From Clostridia bacterium (lineage in GTDB: Bacteria > Bacillota > Clostridia > Oscillospirales > Acutalibacteraceae), in NCBI GenBank assembly GCA_017399065.1, contig JAFQEL010000009.1:1-55269 (forward strand): DNA of 55,269 nt, read 5' to 3'. This document shows, one piece after another, positions 17,798-26,884 of the stretch (the first letter of the stretch is position 1; each line of letters opens with the position of its first letter). Under the pieces are notes generated by a model that was not told where the DNA came from, searched no databases, and saw only the letters and a program-made list of their open reading frames with translations. A program made the position numbers and the translations under genes.

Positions 17798-18337
17798 ATG
17801 GGCGAGTTTTATACAATGAAAATTGCGGGTCTTGAAAGGCAACTGCCTATCTGCCCGCTTAACGATAAGGTAAGCATTGCAGGCTTTATCATATTCGGCG
17901 ATGTTGAGCTGACGGTAAAGGCTTGCGAGGAGCTGCTTAAGAAGCTGCCCGAGTTTGACTATATTGTCACACCCGAGGCAAAGAGTATCCCTCTTGCTTA
18001 CGAAATGTCCAGACAGAGCGGCAAGAAATATTTTGTCGCACGCAAAAAAGCAAAGCTCTATATGCAGGCTCCCGTAAAGGTTGACGTACGCTCCATCACT
18101 ACCGATGCAGAGCAGGTACTTATCCTCGACGGTGCAGACGGTGAGCAGATTAAGGGCAAAAGGGTTGTTATTATTGATGACGTTATCAGCACGGGTGAGT
18201 CGCTCACCGCTATGGAAAAGCTGATGGCTCACTTTGACGCTCAGGTTGTGGCAAAGGCTTCCGTGCTTGCAGAGGGTGACGCCGCAAAGCGTGACGATAT
18301 AGTTTTTCTTGAAGAGTTGCCCCTGATATTCACATGA
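17798..18337 (+). CDS. Phosphoribosyltransferase (adenine phosphoribosyltransferase-like)
   Basis: This 179-residue type I phosphoribosyltransferase has the PRPP-binding motif VVIIDDVISTGESL at about residues 126-139 and an N-terminal region typical of Apt/Xpt-like proteins (DYIVTPEAKSIPLA). Expected reaction: a nucleobase plus PRPP to a nucleoside monophosphate, for salvage. The base is not certain, and it could be a regulatory relative. It is preceded by the hairpin array and GAAAGGAAAG; comEC overlaps its stop by four bases. Confidence 0.82.
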   Translation: MGEFYTMKIAGLERQLPICPLNDKVSIAGFIIFGDVELTVKACEELLKKLPEFDYIVTPEAKSIPLAYEMSRQSGKKYFVARKKAKLYMQAPVKVDVRSITTDAEQVLILDGADGEQIKGKRVVIIDDVISTGESLTAMEKLMAHFDAQVVAKASVLAEGDAAKRDDIVFLEELPLIFT

Positions 18338-20499
18338 TTTCCCGTCCCTTTGCACTTGTAGGATTCAGCTTTGTTTTTGCTCTGATGGTGCTGAGCCTTG
18401 TGCCCGACGGTGTTGCGGTGCTTGTTGCGTGTGCGGTTGCATTGATTGCTGTTGCGGTTTTTATAAAACGGCTTTCGGGCAGGGCTGAATATGCCGTATG
18501 CGGACTGTGTGTGCTGGCGGCTTGTATCTGTTTTAACTTTGCCGGTACAGCGACGTATAATTCTGCACTCAGATTTGTCGGCGAAGAGCTTGAGATAAAA
18601 GCTGAGGTTGAGGATATTGAGAGCACTGACACGAATACATACTATATGCTCAGCACACTGAGCATAGGCGGTATTGAGACCGGGCAGAAGCTCAGACTCA
18701 GGCAGAAAGAGCCGCTTGATATTGATATCGGTGACAGCGTTGAGCTTGTCGGTAATATATCTCGGATAGGACAGAATGAAGAGTCGCATAATTACTACAA
18801 GTCAAAAGGGATTTTTCTCAGGTGTGAGAGCGATAATATAACGGCAGTTAATCCGAAGGATAAAAAGCCGATTGAGTATTATATTTATACGCTTCGACAG
18901 AGTGCAGGTGAGAATCTGCTTAAGTTTGTCGGTGAAGAGGTCGGCGGACTTGCCGTAGGCATGCTGACGGGTGATAAGGTTCACCTGAGTCCGCTTGTCA
19001 ATAATTCTTTCAGAGCCTGCGGTCTTTCTCATACGCTTGCCGTTTCGGGTCTGCATATGAATATTATCGTTATGGCTCTCTACACTCTGGTGAGTCGGTT
19101 TCTGCCGAGGTTTAAAAGAATTGCGGCGGCAATGTGTATACCCGTTGCTCTGTTTTACTGTGCTTTTTCAGGCTTTTCGGTGTCTGCGGTGCGTGCCTGC
19201 ATAATGATAGTGATTATAATGGCAGGTAAGGTTATTTCACGCAGGAGCGATTCGCTCAATTCGCTCGGTCTTGCGGCACTTATAATTTCGGCTTTTAATC
19301 CGTTTGCAGTGCTTGATTGGTCTTTTTTGCTTTCGTTTTCTTCAACGCTTGGAATAGTTGTCTGTGCACCGTTTGTACGAAATTTGAGTCTTGCGTTAAT
19401 GAGCAGAATAAAAGTCAGAATACTTGCAGATTTGATTGTAAGCTTGTATGAAACGGCGGCAGTTACCTGCGTTGCGACAGCATTCACCTTGCCCGTTATG
19501 GTTATGTTTGTCGGTCAGGTTTCACTCGCATTCCTGCCCGCAAACCTTGCAACGTTTTGGGCAGTGCCGGTGTTTATGGTGGCTTCGGCACTGACTGCGG
19601 TATTCGGATTTGTGCCCGTTGCATTTCCTGCAAGTGCATCTGCTTTTGTGTGCAGATGGGTAGGAAAATATATGCTTACAGTAGTTGATAAGCTTTCGCA
19701 GTTACCGTTTGTGAGCGTTAATGCAGACTCGTTTGCGATGAAGCTGTGGCTCGGTGTTGCGATTATTATAGTTGCACTTTCGGTTTATCTTATCAGAAAC
19801 AGGAAAAAGGCTTTTGTGTTTTGTACGTGCTTTGTTTGTGCTTCGCTTGCACTTACCTGCACGGTTAGTGCGATTGAAAACAAAGGCACGGTGTCTGTAA
19901 CGGCAGTCAATGTAAAAGACAATGCGTGTTACATTGTGTCGCACGGTACGTCGGCTGTTGTAATAGGCTGTGCGTGTGATGAATATGTGCTCAGCAATGT
20001 ACTGAGCGAGCTTGGTATAATACGGATTGAGCTTGCACTTGTTACAGCCTGTACCGATGAAAAAGACCTCAGCCTTATTGAGATTTCTCAGAGGTATACG
20101 ATTGAGCGTGTTGTTGTGCCGTGCGGATATTCTGCGGTAAATCTGCCTGCAGGCTACACAGAATCGGATGATTTTGCATTTGATTTTTACGGCAGTAAGA
20201 TTACATATAAAAACTTAAACGGATATGATATATGCAGGCTTGATTCTCAGTCGGGCAGTGTGCTGTTTACCTTTGGTATAAATACTCCGTCTGAGATTTC
20301 AAAAGACATAACGGCAGATTTCCTTTTTACAAAGGCACAGCCGCCGTTGTGGATAAATACCGCCGATTATAAAGCTGTTATAATTTCGGCAGGCGGCAAC
20401 ACATATATAAACAGTAAAAATTCATATTCAACAAATGACTGCAATAACATTACACTTGCGTTTAATGCGTGGGGTAAGTATAAAATAAATTCATTTTAA
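18334..20499 (+). CDS. comEC: ComEC/Rec2-type DNA uptake channel with degenerate C-terminal hydrolase domain
   Basis: This 721-residue multi-spanning membrane protein has an N-terminal DUF4131-like region (about 20-180), then the ComEC competence domain with GLAVGMLTGDK and CGLSHTLAVSGLHMNII (about 200-245) and many membrane segments to about residue 500. In complete ComEC proteins a metallo-beta-lactamase domain with HxHxDH follows and degrades one DNA strand. Here the homologous tail (about 515-721) has VNVKDNACYIV and VTACTDEKDLSLIE in place of the usual 'VGQGD' and 'SHxHxDH' motifs, so metal ligands are missing. It likely transports single-stranded DNA without its own nuclease. The ATG overlaps the upstream stop. 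Confidence 0.87.
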   Translation: MISRPFALVGFSFVFALMVLSLVPDGVAVLVACAVALIAVAVFIKRLSGRAEYAVCGLCVLAACICFNFAGTATYNSALRFVGEELEIKAEVEDIESTDTNTYYMLSTLSIGGIETGQKLRLRQKEPLDIDIGDSVELVGNISRIGQNEESHNYYKSKGIFLRCESDNITAVNPKDKKPIEYYIYTLRQSAGENLLKFVGEEVGGLAVGMLTGDKVHLSPLVNNSFRACGLSHTLAVSGLHMNIIVMALYTLVSRFLPRFKRIAAAMCIPVALFYCAFSGFSVSAVRACIMIVIIMAGKVISRRSDSLNSLGLAALIISAFNPFAVLDWSFLLSFSSTLGIVVCAPFVRNLSLALMSRIKVRILADLIVSLYETAAVTCVATAFTLPVMVMFVGQVSLAFLPANLATFWAVPVFMVASALTAVFGFVPVAFPASASAFVCRWVGKYMLTVVDKLSQLPFVSVNADSFAMKLWLGVAIIIVALSVYLIRNRKKAFVFCTCFVCASLALTCTVSAIENKGTVSVTAVNVKDNACYIVSHGTSAVVIGCACDEYVLSNVLSELGIIRIELALVTACTDEKDLSLIEISQRYTIERVVVPCGYSAVNLPAGYTESDDFAFDFYGSKITYKNLNGYDICRLDSQSGSVLFTFGINTPSEISKDITADFLFTKAQPPLWINTADYKAVIISAGGNTYINSKNSYSTNDCNNITLAFNAWGKYKINSF

Positions 20500-20515
20500 A
20501 AAGGAGGCAGACAGT

Positions 20516-21547
20516 ATGGCGGTTATGGCCGAGCAGGAATTTAAAAGGCAGATATCTTCGGGCAATTTGCCGCAGGTCTGCCTTATATACGGCGATGAAG
20601 AGTACCTCAAAAAGCACTATGTTACACTGCTCGAGAAAAAGAGTGTGGACGAAGCTATGGCAAGTTTTAATCTTCATCGAATAAACGGTGACAGCTTTGT
20701 TTTTGATGAGCTGTATCAGGCTGTACAGTCGATGCCTTTTATGAGCGAGTACAGCTGTGTTGTTGTAAAAGACCTTGCGGTCGATAAACTCAAAAATGAT
20801 GAGTTTGAGCCGCTTCTCGATATTCTCGGCGACCCTAACGAAACCTGCGTGCTTGTCTTCTGGATGGACAGTATTGCACCTGATGAAAAGAAAGACAAGG
20901 TTAAGAGCTTTATTGATGCCGTAAATGAGGTCGGTGTTGTGCTCAGGCTCGATAAGATGAGCGGTGCACAGCTTTATAAGCTGCTCGAAAACGGTGCGGC
21001 AAAGAGAGGCTGCACAATGTCACGTGACGTGTCAAGCTATCTTGCAAACCGTGTGGGTGACGACCTCAACACTTTGCTCAATGAGCTTGAGAAGCTCTGC
21101 TTTTACAAGGGCGAGGGTGAGATTTCAAGGCGTGATGTCGATGCAATATGCACACGCTCGCTCGATGCAAGTGTGTTTGACTTGTCAAAAGCACTTGTGA
21201 GCGGCACTGCACAGCAGGCTTTCGGTATTCTCAATGACCTGCTTGCCCAGAAAGAAAAGCCTGTTGTAATTCTCGGCACACTCATATCAGCTTATGTCGA
21301 TATGTACCGTGCACAGGTTGCGCTCAATTCGGGTGAGGCTGCCGATGCGGCGGCAAAGGTTTTTAACTACAAACGCCGTGAATTCAGACTTAAAAACGGT
21401 GCAAGAAGCAGTGCGAATATGTCACTTGAGCAGATACGCAACTGCCTTGATATATTGGCTGATGCCGATATGAGGCTCAAGAGCACCGCACTTGACGAAA
21501 GAAGAATTTTAGAGGAGTTAATGCTCCGTTTAATGCTTATAAGTTAG
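20516..21547 (+). CDS. holA: DNA polymerase III delta subunit
   Basis: The 343-residue protein matches HolA: an N-terminal AAA+-like domain starting LPQVCLIYGDEEYLK, the conserved CVLVFW/D segment, and a C-terminal helical domain (AFGILNDLLAQKEKPVVILGTL). Delta opens the beta clamp as part of the clamp loader. AAGGAGG precedes the ATG. A comEC-holA order is seen in many Firmicutes and supports both calls. Confidence 0.9.
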   Translation: MAVMAEQEFKRQISSGNLPQVCLIYGDEEYLKKHYVTLLEKKSVDEAMASFNLHRINGDSFVFDELYQAVQSMPFMSEYSCVVVKDLAVDKLKNDEFEPLLDILGDPNETCVLVFWMDSIAPDEKKDKVKSFIDAVNEVGVVLRLDKMSGAQLYKLLENGAAKRGCTMSRDVSSYLANRVGDDLNTLLNELEKLCFYKGEGEISRRDVDAICTRSLDASVFDLSKALVSGTAQQAFGILNDLLAQKEKPVVILGTLISAYVDMYRAQVALNSGEAADAAAKVFNYKRREFRLKNGARSSANMSLEQIRNCLDILADADMRLKSTALDERRILEELMLRLMLIS

Positions 21548-21555
21548 GACTTTGT

Positions 21556-22161
21556 GTGATGATTAAGATTAAGCAGGCTGTTATTGTCGAGGGTAAGTAC
21601 GATAAAATACGGCTCGAATCGCTGATTGATGCAACAATCATTCAGACTGACGGCTTTGCAATATTTAAGGATAAAGAAAAACAGCGCCTTATAAGGCGGC
21701 TGGCAGAAAAGAACGGTATACTTATCCTGACAGACAGTGACTCGGCAGGCTTTAAAATCCGCTCTTTTCTCGGCGGATGCGTGCCGAAGGATAAGGTGAC
21801 TCACGCATATATTCCCGATGTGCTCGGCAAAGAAAAGCGTAAGGATGCGCCTTCAAAAGAGGGCAAAATCGGCGTTGAGGGTATGCGTACGCAGGCACTT
21901 GTGGATGCACTTTCAAAAGCAGGTGTTTTTTATGAAGAAACCAAAGAGCCTGTCAGAAAAGTCAGCGTGACGGATTTGTTTGAAGATGGACTCAGTGGCG
22001 GAGACAATTCGCAGGCAAAGAAAAAAGCTTTGCTTAAATATCTCGATTTGCCTGAGCGTCTTTCAACCTCATCGTTTTTACAGCTTATAAATACATTTAT
22101 GACATATGATGAATACAAGGCTGCTGTTGAGGTCTGCCGGAAGGAGTGGGAGAATGGCTGA
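21556..22161 (+). CDS. Toprim-domain protein, RNase M5-like with DUF4093-type tail
   Basis: The protein of about 200 residues has an N-terminal Toprim fold: acidic motif VEGKYDK at residues 10-16 and the DxD motif as LTDSDSAG near residues 58-65. RNase M5 (RnmV) matures 5S rRNA by cutting a double-stranded precursor. The C-terminal half, with KVSVTDLFEDGLSGG, fits the DUF4093 domain typical of clostridial relatives, so a 5S rRNA role is likely but not proven. The start may be the GTG at 21556 or the ATG three bases later. It overlaps ispD by eight bases. Confidence 0.8.
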   Translation: MMIKIKQAVIVEGKYDKIRLESLIDATIIQTDGFAIFKDKEKQRLIRRLAEKNGILILTDSDSAGFKIRSFLGGCVPKDKVTHAYIPDVLGKEKRKDAPSKEGKIGVEGMRTQALVDALSKAGVFYEETKEPVRKVSVTDLFEDGLSGGDNSQAKKKALLKYLDLPERLSTSSFLQLINTFMTYDEYKAAVEVCRKEWENG

Positions 22162-22840
22162 TAAAGGTTTTGTCAGTGCGATAATAGTTGCCGCAGGCAG
22201 CTCAAGACGAATGGGCGGTATAAACAAACTCCTGCTTGAAATAAAAGGAAAAACAGTGCTCTGCCGCAGTGTTGAGGCGTTTGAAAACAACGCTGATATA
22301 AATGAAATAATTGTTGCGGCAAGGGCAGAGGATATAGAAGAATATAAGGCTTTGCTGGCAGAATACAAAAAGGTAAAGTGCATTGTGCCCGGCGGTGAAA
22401 CAAGGCAGAAAAGCGTTGCTGCCGCAGTAGCTGCCTGCAGTGATGAGAGCGATATGATTGCGATTCACGACGGTGCAAGGCCGCTTGTGTCTCAGGATAT
22501 AATCAGCCGTACGGTAGATGCCGCTTTTGAGTGCGGCGGTGCCGCCTGCGGTGTCAGGGTAAAGGACACAATTAAAGTTACGGATGAAAATTCGTTTATC
22601 ACCGACACACCCGACAGAGCGAGTCTCTGGGCTGTGCACACACCGCAGTGCTTTGATAAAAAGTTGTATGTTTCTTGTTTGGAGTCGCTCGGTGAAAAAG
22701 CAAAGGATATGACGGATGATTGCCGCCTTGTCGAAATCTGCGGCGGTAAGGTTAAAATGACAGAAGGTTCTTACTCAAATATTAAAATTACGACAGCCGA
22801 GGATATTCCTATGGCAGAGTCGCTTTTGGGAGATGAGTAA
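22154..22840 (+). CDS. ispD: 2-C-methyl-D-erythritol 4-phosphate cytidylyltransferase
   Basis: The protein of about 228 residues catalyses the CTP-dependent third step of the MEP isoprenoid pathway. The CTP-binding stretch [15 protein letters not shown] opens the protein, and [14 protein letters not shown] and [10 protein letters not shown] are the usual family landmarks. An upstream in-frame ATG at 22106 lies inside the Toprim gene; the ATG at 22154 with AAGGAG before it is preferred. ispF follows with an eight-base overlap, so the two are coupled. Confidence 0.94.
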   Translation: MADKGFVSAIIVAAGSSRRMGGINKLLLEIKGKTVLCRSVEAFENNADINEIIVAARAEDIEEYKALLAEYKKVKCIVPGGETRQKSVAAAVAACSDESDMIAIHDGARPLVSQDIISRTVDAAFECGGAACGVRVKDTIKVTDENSFITDTPDRASLWAVHTPQCFDKKLYVSCLESLGEKAKDMTDDCRLVEICGGKVKMTEGSYSNIKITTAEDIPMAESLLGDE

Positions 22841-23312
22841 AATGTTGAGAATAGGTCACGGCTACGATGTGCACCGACTTGTCGAGGGCAGGAAGCTGAT
22901 ACTCGGCGGTGTTGAAATTGAATATACAAAAGGCTTGCTTGGCCATTCAGATGCGGATGTGCTTCTGCACGCAATATCTGATGCACTTCTCGGTGCCGCT
23001 GCTATGGGCGATATCGGCGGAATGTTTCCCGATAACGACCCTGCATTCAAGGATGCAGACAGTCTTGAGCTTTTGAGACAGGTTGTGAAAAGATTAAATT
23101 CGGCAGGCTACACCGTCGGCAATATCGATGCAACCGTAATCGCTCAGGCACCAAAGCTCAAGCTGCATATTGAAAAAATGCGTGAGAATATTGCTTCTGC
23201 CTGCGGTGTTGATGTTTCATTTGTAAACGTCAAGGCTACAACGGAAGAGGGGCTCGGATTCAGCGGAAGCGGCGAGGGAATTGCCGCACATTCTGTGTGT
23301 ACAATTGCATAA
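22833..23312 (+). CDS. ispF: 2-C-methyl-D-erythritol 2,4-cyclodiphosphate synthase
   Basis: The 159-residue trimeric zinc enzyme forms the cyclic diphosphate of the MEP pathway. Metal ligands are visible: Asp12 and His14 in GYDVH, and His46 in [19 protein letters not shown] near the C-terminus is the family signature. It starts within the end of ispD. A hairpin array begins right after its stop codon. Confidence 0.95.
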   Translation: MSKMLRIGHGYDVHRLVEGRKLILGGVEIEYTKGLLGHSDADVLLHAISDALLGAAAMGDIGGMFPDNDPAFKDADSLELLRQVVKRLNSAGYTVGNIDATVIAQAPKLKLHIEKMRENIASACGVDVSFVNVKATTEEGLGFSGSGEGIAAHSVCTIA

Positions 23313-23572
23313 AAATGCGTTTTGAAAAAACGCAAATCATGCAAATGAAATATTGCAAATCATGATTTTGTAAAAAATCAAATCATGCCGTAAGGCAAAT
23401 CATATTTTTAATATCTCAATAAAGCGGATACACATAGCAAGGCAGTGACGCTGAGGAAAACTTATGTTATTGTCTTTACGGTTAATGATTTGGCTTCGCC
23501 ATGATTTCTCGCTTATGCTCCATGATTTGTTGTTAAACGCAACGTGATTTGAATTGTTACACAATTCATTAA
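23313..23572. repeat. Second hairpin array with AAATCAT/ATGATTT linkers
   Basis: On the left side, GCGTTTT...AAAACGC-like, GCAAAT...ATTGC, GATTTT-GTAAA-AAATC and GCC-GTAA-GGC hairpins are separated by AAATCAT. After about 85 bases without clear hairpins come GGC-TTC-GCC, a CTCGCTTATGCTCC segment, GTTG-TTAAACG-CAAC and GAATTG-TTACA-CAATTC (23551-23567) separated by ATGATTT or GTGATTT. GCCGTAAGGC and the GAATTG...CAATTC end module are shared with the array at 17630-17783. It ends about 30 bases before the next gene. Confidence 0.75.
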
Positions 23573-23597
23573 TGTTATTAATCGGAGAAAAATAAAA

Positions 23598-24443
23598 TTG
23601 TTCGGATATGTTAAGATATATAAGCCCGAGCTTAAAGTAAAAGATTACGAGGCTTATCAAGGTGTATATTGTTCACTTTGCAAGCGTATCGGTAAGGATT
23701 ACGGTCAGCTCGCAAGGCTTACACTCAATTACGACTTTACTTTGCTTGCACTTGCAAGGCTTGCTTTTGCCGAGGAGTGCTGTGGTTTTAAGAACTCACG
23801 CTGCAGCTTTAACCCGACAAAGAAATGTCAGCAGTGCATAAACGGCGAAAAGGAGCTTTCGTTTGTCGCTGCCGCCGCTATGGTAATGGTTTATTACAAG
23901 CTCTGCGACGATATAAACGATTCATCTTTTTTTAAGGGACTTCTCAAACGCTTTCTGCGTCCCTTCTTTTCGCTCAAGCGTAAGAAGGCGAAAAAATTTT
24001 CCCCCGAGATTGATGAGATTATCGGTAAGGCGATGAGTGAGCAAGACAAGGTTGAAAAAAGGTCAGATGCAGGTGTTGATGCATCTGCTCACCCTTCGGC
24101 AACAGCTATGGGTAAGCTGCTGTCATACGGATTTGAAGGTGAAACTGCGGCAAATTTGGAGCGATTCGGTTACCTTGCAGGCAGGTGGGTTTACCTGATG
24201 GATGCGTACGATGATATATATGATGATAAAAAGACATCGTCTTATAATGTTTTTAATAATATAGGTAAAAATGAAAAAGAAACCGAGGAGTATGCTGAGG
24301 GTGTGCTGAATGTAACAGCAGCTGAGCTCGCAAGAGAGCTTGAGGGAATGAAGCCTGCACGCTTCGGAGAAATACTCGAAAACATCGTGTATGACGGAAC
24401 GTATAACACGATGAAACAAATAAAGAAGGAGAGAGGCGAATGA
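23598..24443 (+). CDS. DUF5685-family protein, function unknown
   Basis: The start is a TTG with CGGAGA upstream, giving 281 residues that open MFGYVKIYKPELKVKDYEAY, a beginning typical of DUF5685. A cysteine set follows (YCSLC at 24-28, CC at 61-62, Cys69, CQQC at 77-80). Two aspartate-rich stretches stand out: DDINDS (104-109) and DAYDDIYDD (202-210), each in a predicted helix about 100 residues apart. This resembles the paired metal-diphosphate motifs of trans-isoprenoid synthases, which is my inference and not an established function. The J-domain gene overlaps its stop by four bases; ispD and ispF lie just upstream. Confidence 0.8.
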   Translation: MFGYVKIYKPELKVKDYEAYQGVYCSLCKRIGKDYGQLARLTLNYDFTLLALARLAFAEECCGFKNSRCSFNPTKKCQQCINGEKELSFVAAAAMVMVYYKLCDDINDSSFFKGLLKRFLRPFFSLKRKKAKKFSPEIDEIIGKAMSEQDKVEKRSDAGVDASAHPSATAMGKLLSYGFEGETAANLERFGYLAGRWVYLMDAYDDIYDDKKTSSYNVFNNIGKNEKETEEYAEGVLNVTAAELARELEGMKPARFGEILENIVYDGTYNTMKQIKKERGE

Positions 24444-25030
24444 TAGACCCGTTTGAGGTTTTAGGTCTTGCACCCGGAGCAAGTGACGAGCAAGTAAGAG
24501 ATGCTTACCGTGAGCTTGCAAGGCGGTACAGTGATGCAGGTTCAATGCCTGACCCTGCAAGGATGAGGGAGATAGATACGGCTTACGATGAGATTATTCT
24601 GGGCCGTACGGGCAACGGCGGCACTTCATACAGTGAGCCGACTTACACTTACACGGTGCCGAATGATTTAGGCGATATCAGAGCCAAAATAAAAAGCGGA
24701 AAAATTGACGATGCCGAGACCTTGCTTGACGGTGTGCCCGTTTCAAACCGTACGGCAGAGTGGTATTATCTCAAAGGAACGGTACAGCACCGCAGAGGCT
24801 GGCTTGAAGAGGCGGCTCGCAACTTTGAGCAGGCGACTCGGCTTGAACCGTCAAACGCAGAATACGCACGAGCATATAACAGCATAAATTCCGATAGGTC
24901 AGGGGGATATCGCACGGAAAGAGGCACCTCAGGCAAATCCGGTTGCTCAGGCTGTGATATATGTTCAGGTCTGCTTTGTGCGGATTGCTGTTGTGAATGT
25001 ATGGGCGGCGACCTTATCAGGTGCTGTTGA
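24440..25030 (+). CDS. J-domain-like protein with degenerate HPD motif, TPR and cysteine-rich tail
   Basis: The 196-residue protein starts with a J-domain (DPFEVLGLAPGASDEQVRDAY), but the Hsp70-stimulating HPD tripeptide is replaced by YSD-type residues (RRYSDAG, 28-34). A TPR-like pair of helices (about 95-150: AEWYYLKGTVQHRRG) follows, then a tail with CSGCDICSGLLCADCCCEC that may bind metal. This tail is typical of the J proteins encoded beside DUF5685. Loss of HPD suggests it cannot stimulate DnaK and acts as a scaffold. ATGA overlap with the upstream gene. Confidence 0.82.
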   Translation: MIDPFEVLGLAPGASDEQVRDAYRELARRYSDAGSMPDPARMREIDTAYDEIILGRTGNGGTSYSEPTYTYTVPNDLGDIRAKIKSGKIDDAETLLDGVPVSNRTAEWYYLKGTVQHRRGWLEEAARNFEQATRLEPSNAEYARAYNSINSDRSGGYRTERGTSGKSGCSGCDICSGLLCADCCCECMGGDLIRCC

Positions 25031-25039
25031 GGTGACGGA

Positions 25040-25573
25040 ATGAAACAGTCATCAAAAACAGCTCTCGGCGGTATAGTCAGCGCACTCAGCATAACGCTGA
25101 TGCTGCTGACGGGAGTTATACCGTTTATGACCTATGCCTTGCCTTTGGCGGCAGGTGCACTGCTTATTCTTATGGTTATCGAGATTAATAAGCGTTGGGC
25201 ATTTGTTGTCTATGCGGCGGTAAGCCTGCTTGCTGTTTTTCTCGTGCCTGATAAGGAAGCGGCAGTGTTTTATGTAGCATTTTTCGGCTACTACCCGATT
25301 ATAAAATCAACACTTGAAAAGCACCTGAAGATTGTGGTAGAGTGGATAATCAAGCTGCTGATTTTTAATGTATCAACTGTAGCGGGATATATGTTTACAA
25401 CATACGTGCTCGGTATTCCGTTTGACGAAATGGCTGAGTTCGGAAAATACAGCATTTTTATTCTGCTTGCGCTTGCAAATGTTGTTTTCATCGCTTATGA
25501 TATAATGCTTACAAAGTTTATAACTCTTTATCTGAATAGGTTCAGAAAGAGTTTTCATAGAATTTTCAAATAA
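25040..25573 (+). CDS. Integral membrane protein, ECF-substrate-component-like, unknown function
   Basis: The 177-residue protein has about five hydrophobic helices (about 10-30, 32-48, 53-70, 75-90, 105-128, 138-160), beginning ALGGIVSALSITLMLLTG. The overall look resembles small vitamin-uptake S-components or YybS-like proteins, but I see no decisive motif. It starts ten bases after the J-domain gene and ends 20 bases before the oxidoreductase gene, so it may be co-transcribed with both. Confidence 0.7.
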   Translation: MKQSSKTALGGIVSALSITLMLLTGVIPFMTYALPLAAGALLILMVIEINKRWAFVVYAAVSLLAVFLVPDKEAAVFYVAFFGYYPIIKSTLEKHLKIVVEWIIKLLIFNVSTVAGYMFTTYVLGIPFDEMAEFGKYSIFILLALANVVFIAYDIMLTKFITLYLNRFRKSFHRIFK

Positions 25574-25592
25574 TTTTCGGAGGAATAAAAAT

Positions 25593-26861
25593 ATGTCAGA
25601 GAAAATCAAGTTTGCCGTAATCGGTGTCAGCGGAAGAGGCTCAGGTATGGCTCTCGAGCTTCAGAATGTCGAAGGTGTAGAAATTGTCGCTGTCTGTGAC
25701 CTTTATCAGGACAGAGTTGACGATATGATAAAGCGCTTTGAAGAAGAGCACGGTATCAGCCCTGACGGCTACACTGATTACAAAGAGATGATAAAACGTG
25801 AGGATATCGGTGCGGTTATGATTTCAACTACATGGATCACTCATTCCCGTATCGCTGTTGACTGTATGAAGGCAGGCAAGCACGTCGGTATGGAAGTCGG
25901 CGGTGCAGCAAGCATTGAGGAATGCTGGGAGCTCGTCCGTACAAGCGAGGAGACAGGCAAATTCTGTATGCTTCTTGAAAACTGCTGTTATGACCGCTTC
26001 GAGATGGCTCTGTTCAATATGAAGCGTCAGGGTCTTTTCGGTGAGGTTGTACATACTCAGGGTGCATATCAGCACGACCTTCGTGATGAAATCGTACTCG
26101 GCAGAGAAAACAGACACGGCAGACTTTACAACTTTATGAACCGTGACGGTGAGGTTTATCCGACTCATCAGCTCGGCCCGATCTGTAAGCTTCTTGACAT
26201 CAACCGCGGCAACAGAATGGTATCAGTTGTTTCAATGTCCAGCAAGGCAAGAGGCCTCAACCAGTGGATAAAGGACAACAAGGGCGAGGATTACGACCTT
26301 TGCGGTTATGATTTCACACTCGGTGATGTTGTCACAACAATGATTAAGTGTGCACACGGCGAAACAATCCTTCTCACACACGAGTGCTCACTGCCCAGAC
26401 CTTATTCAAGAGGTTACCGTATTGACGGTACAAAGGGTATGTACACCGAGGATGACAACCAGATTTATATAGAGGGTCGCTCACCTCAGCACGAGTTTGA
26501 ACGTGTTGAGCCTTACATCGAAGAGTTTGAGCATCCGCTGTGGAAAGAGTACTTCCAGAAGGGCGTTCACGAGGCAGGTCACGGCGGTATGGACTTCCTT
26601 GTTCTCTCTGCATTTGCTGAGGCAGCACTTAACGATACAAAGCCTCCGATTGATGTTTACGATACTGCCGCATGGATGGCTGTTACCTGCCTTTCCGAGC
26701 AGTCTATAGCTATGGGCAGCCACCCTGTCGCATTCCCCGATTTCACAAACGGTATGTGGATTGACAGAGAGCCCTATCGCAGAGGCAGATACTGTCTTGA
26801 CGAAATCTGTCCCGAGTACTATGATATAAAAGAAGAAACCAAAGAAGATAAGGCTGAATAA
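25593..26861 (+). CDS. Gfo/Idh/MocA oxidoreductase, GH109-like glycosidase candidate
   Basis: The 422-residue NAD(P)-dependent protein has an N-terminal Rossmann fold (FAVIGVSGRGSGM, residues 7-19), GKHVGMEVGGA corresponding to the 'EKP' region, and a C-terminal alpha/beta domain with HEAGHGGMDFLV and PIDVYDTAAWMAV. The last two are typical of GH109-type family members, which cleave alpha-N-acetylgalactosaminides by transient NAD oxidation. It lacks a signal peptide, so it would act in the cytoplasm. It leads a cassette with a sugar kinase and a GH4 enzyme, all spaced about 25 bases apart. A plain sugar dehydrogenase is an alternative. Confidence 0.82.
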   Translation: MSEKIKFAVIGVSGRGSGMALELQNVEGVEIVAVCDLYQDRVDDMIKRFEEEHGISPDGYTDYKEMIKREDIGAVMISTTWITHSRIAVDCMKAGKHVGMEVGGAASIEECWELVRTSEETGKFCMLLENCCYDRFEMALFNMKRQGLFGEVVHTQGAYQHDLRDEIVLGRENRHGRLYNFMNRDGEVYPTHQLGPICKLLDINRGNRMVSVVSMSSKARGLNQWIKDNKGEDYDLCGYDFTLGDVVTTMIKCAHGETILLTHECSLPRPYSRGYRIDGTKGMYTEDDNQIYIEGRSPQHEFERVEPYIEEFEHPLWKEYFQKGVHEAGHGGMDFLVLSAFAEAALNDTKPPIDVYDTAAWMAVTCLSEQSIAMGSHPVAFPDFTNGMWIDREPYRRGRYCLDEICPEYYDIKEETKEDKAE

Positions 26862-26884
26862 TCAAACAGAAAGGAATATAGATT

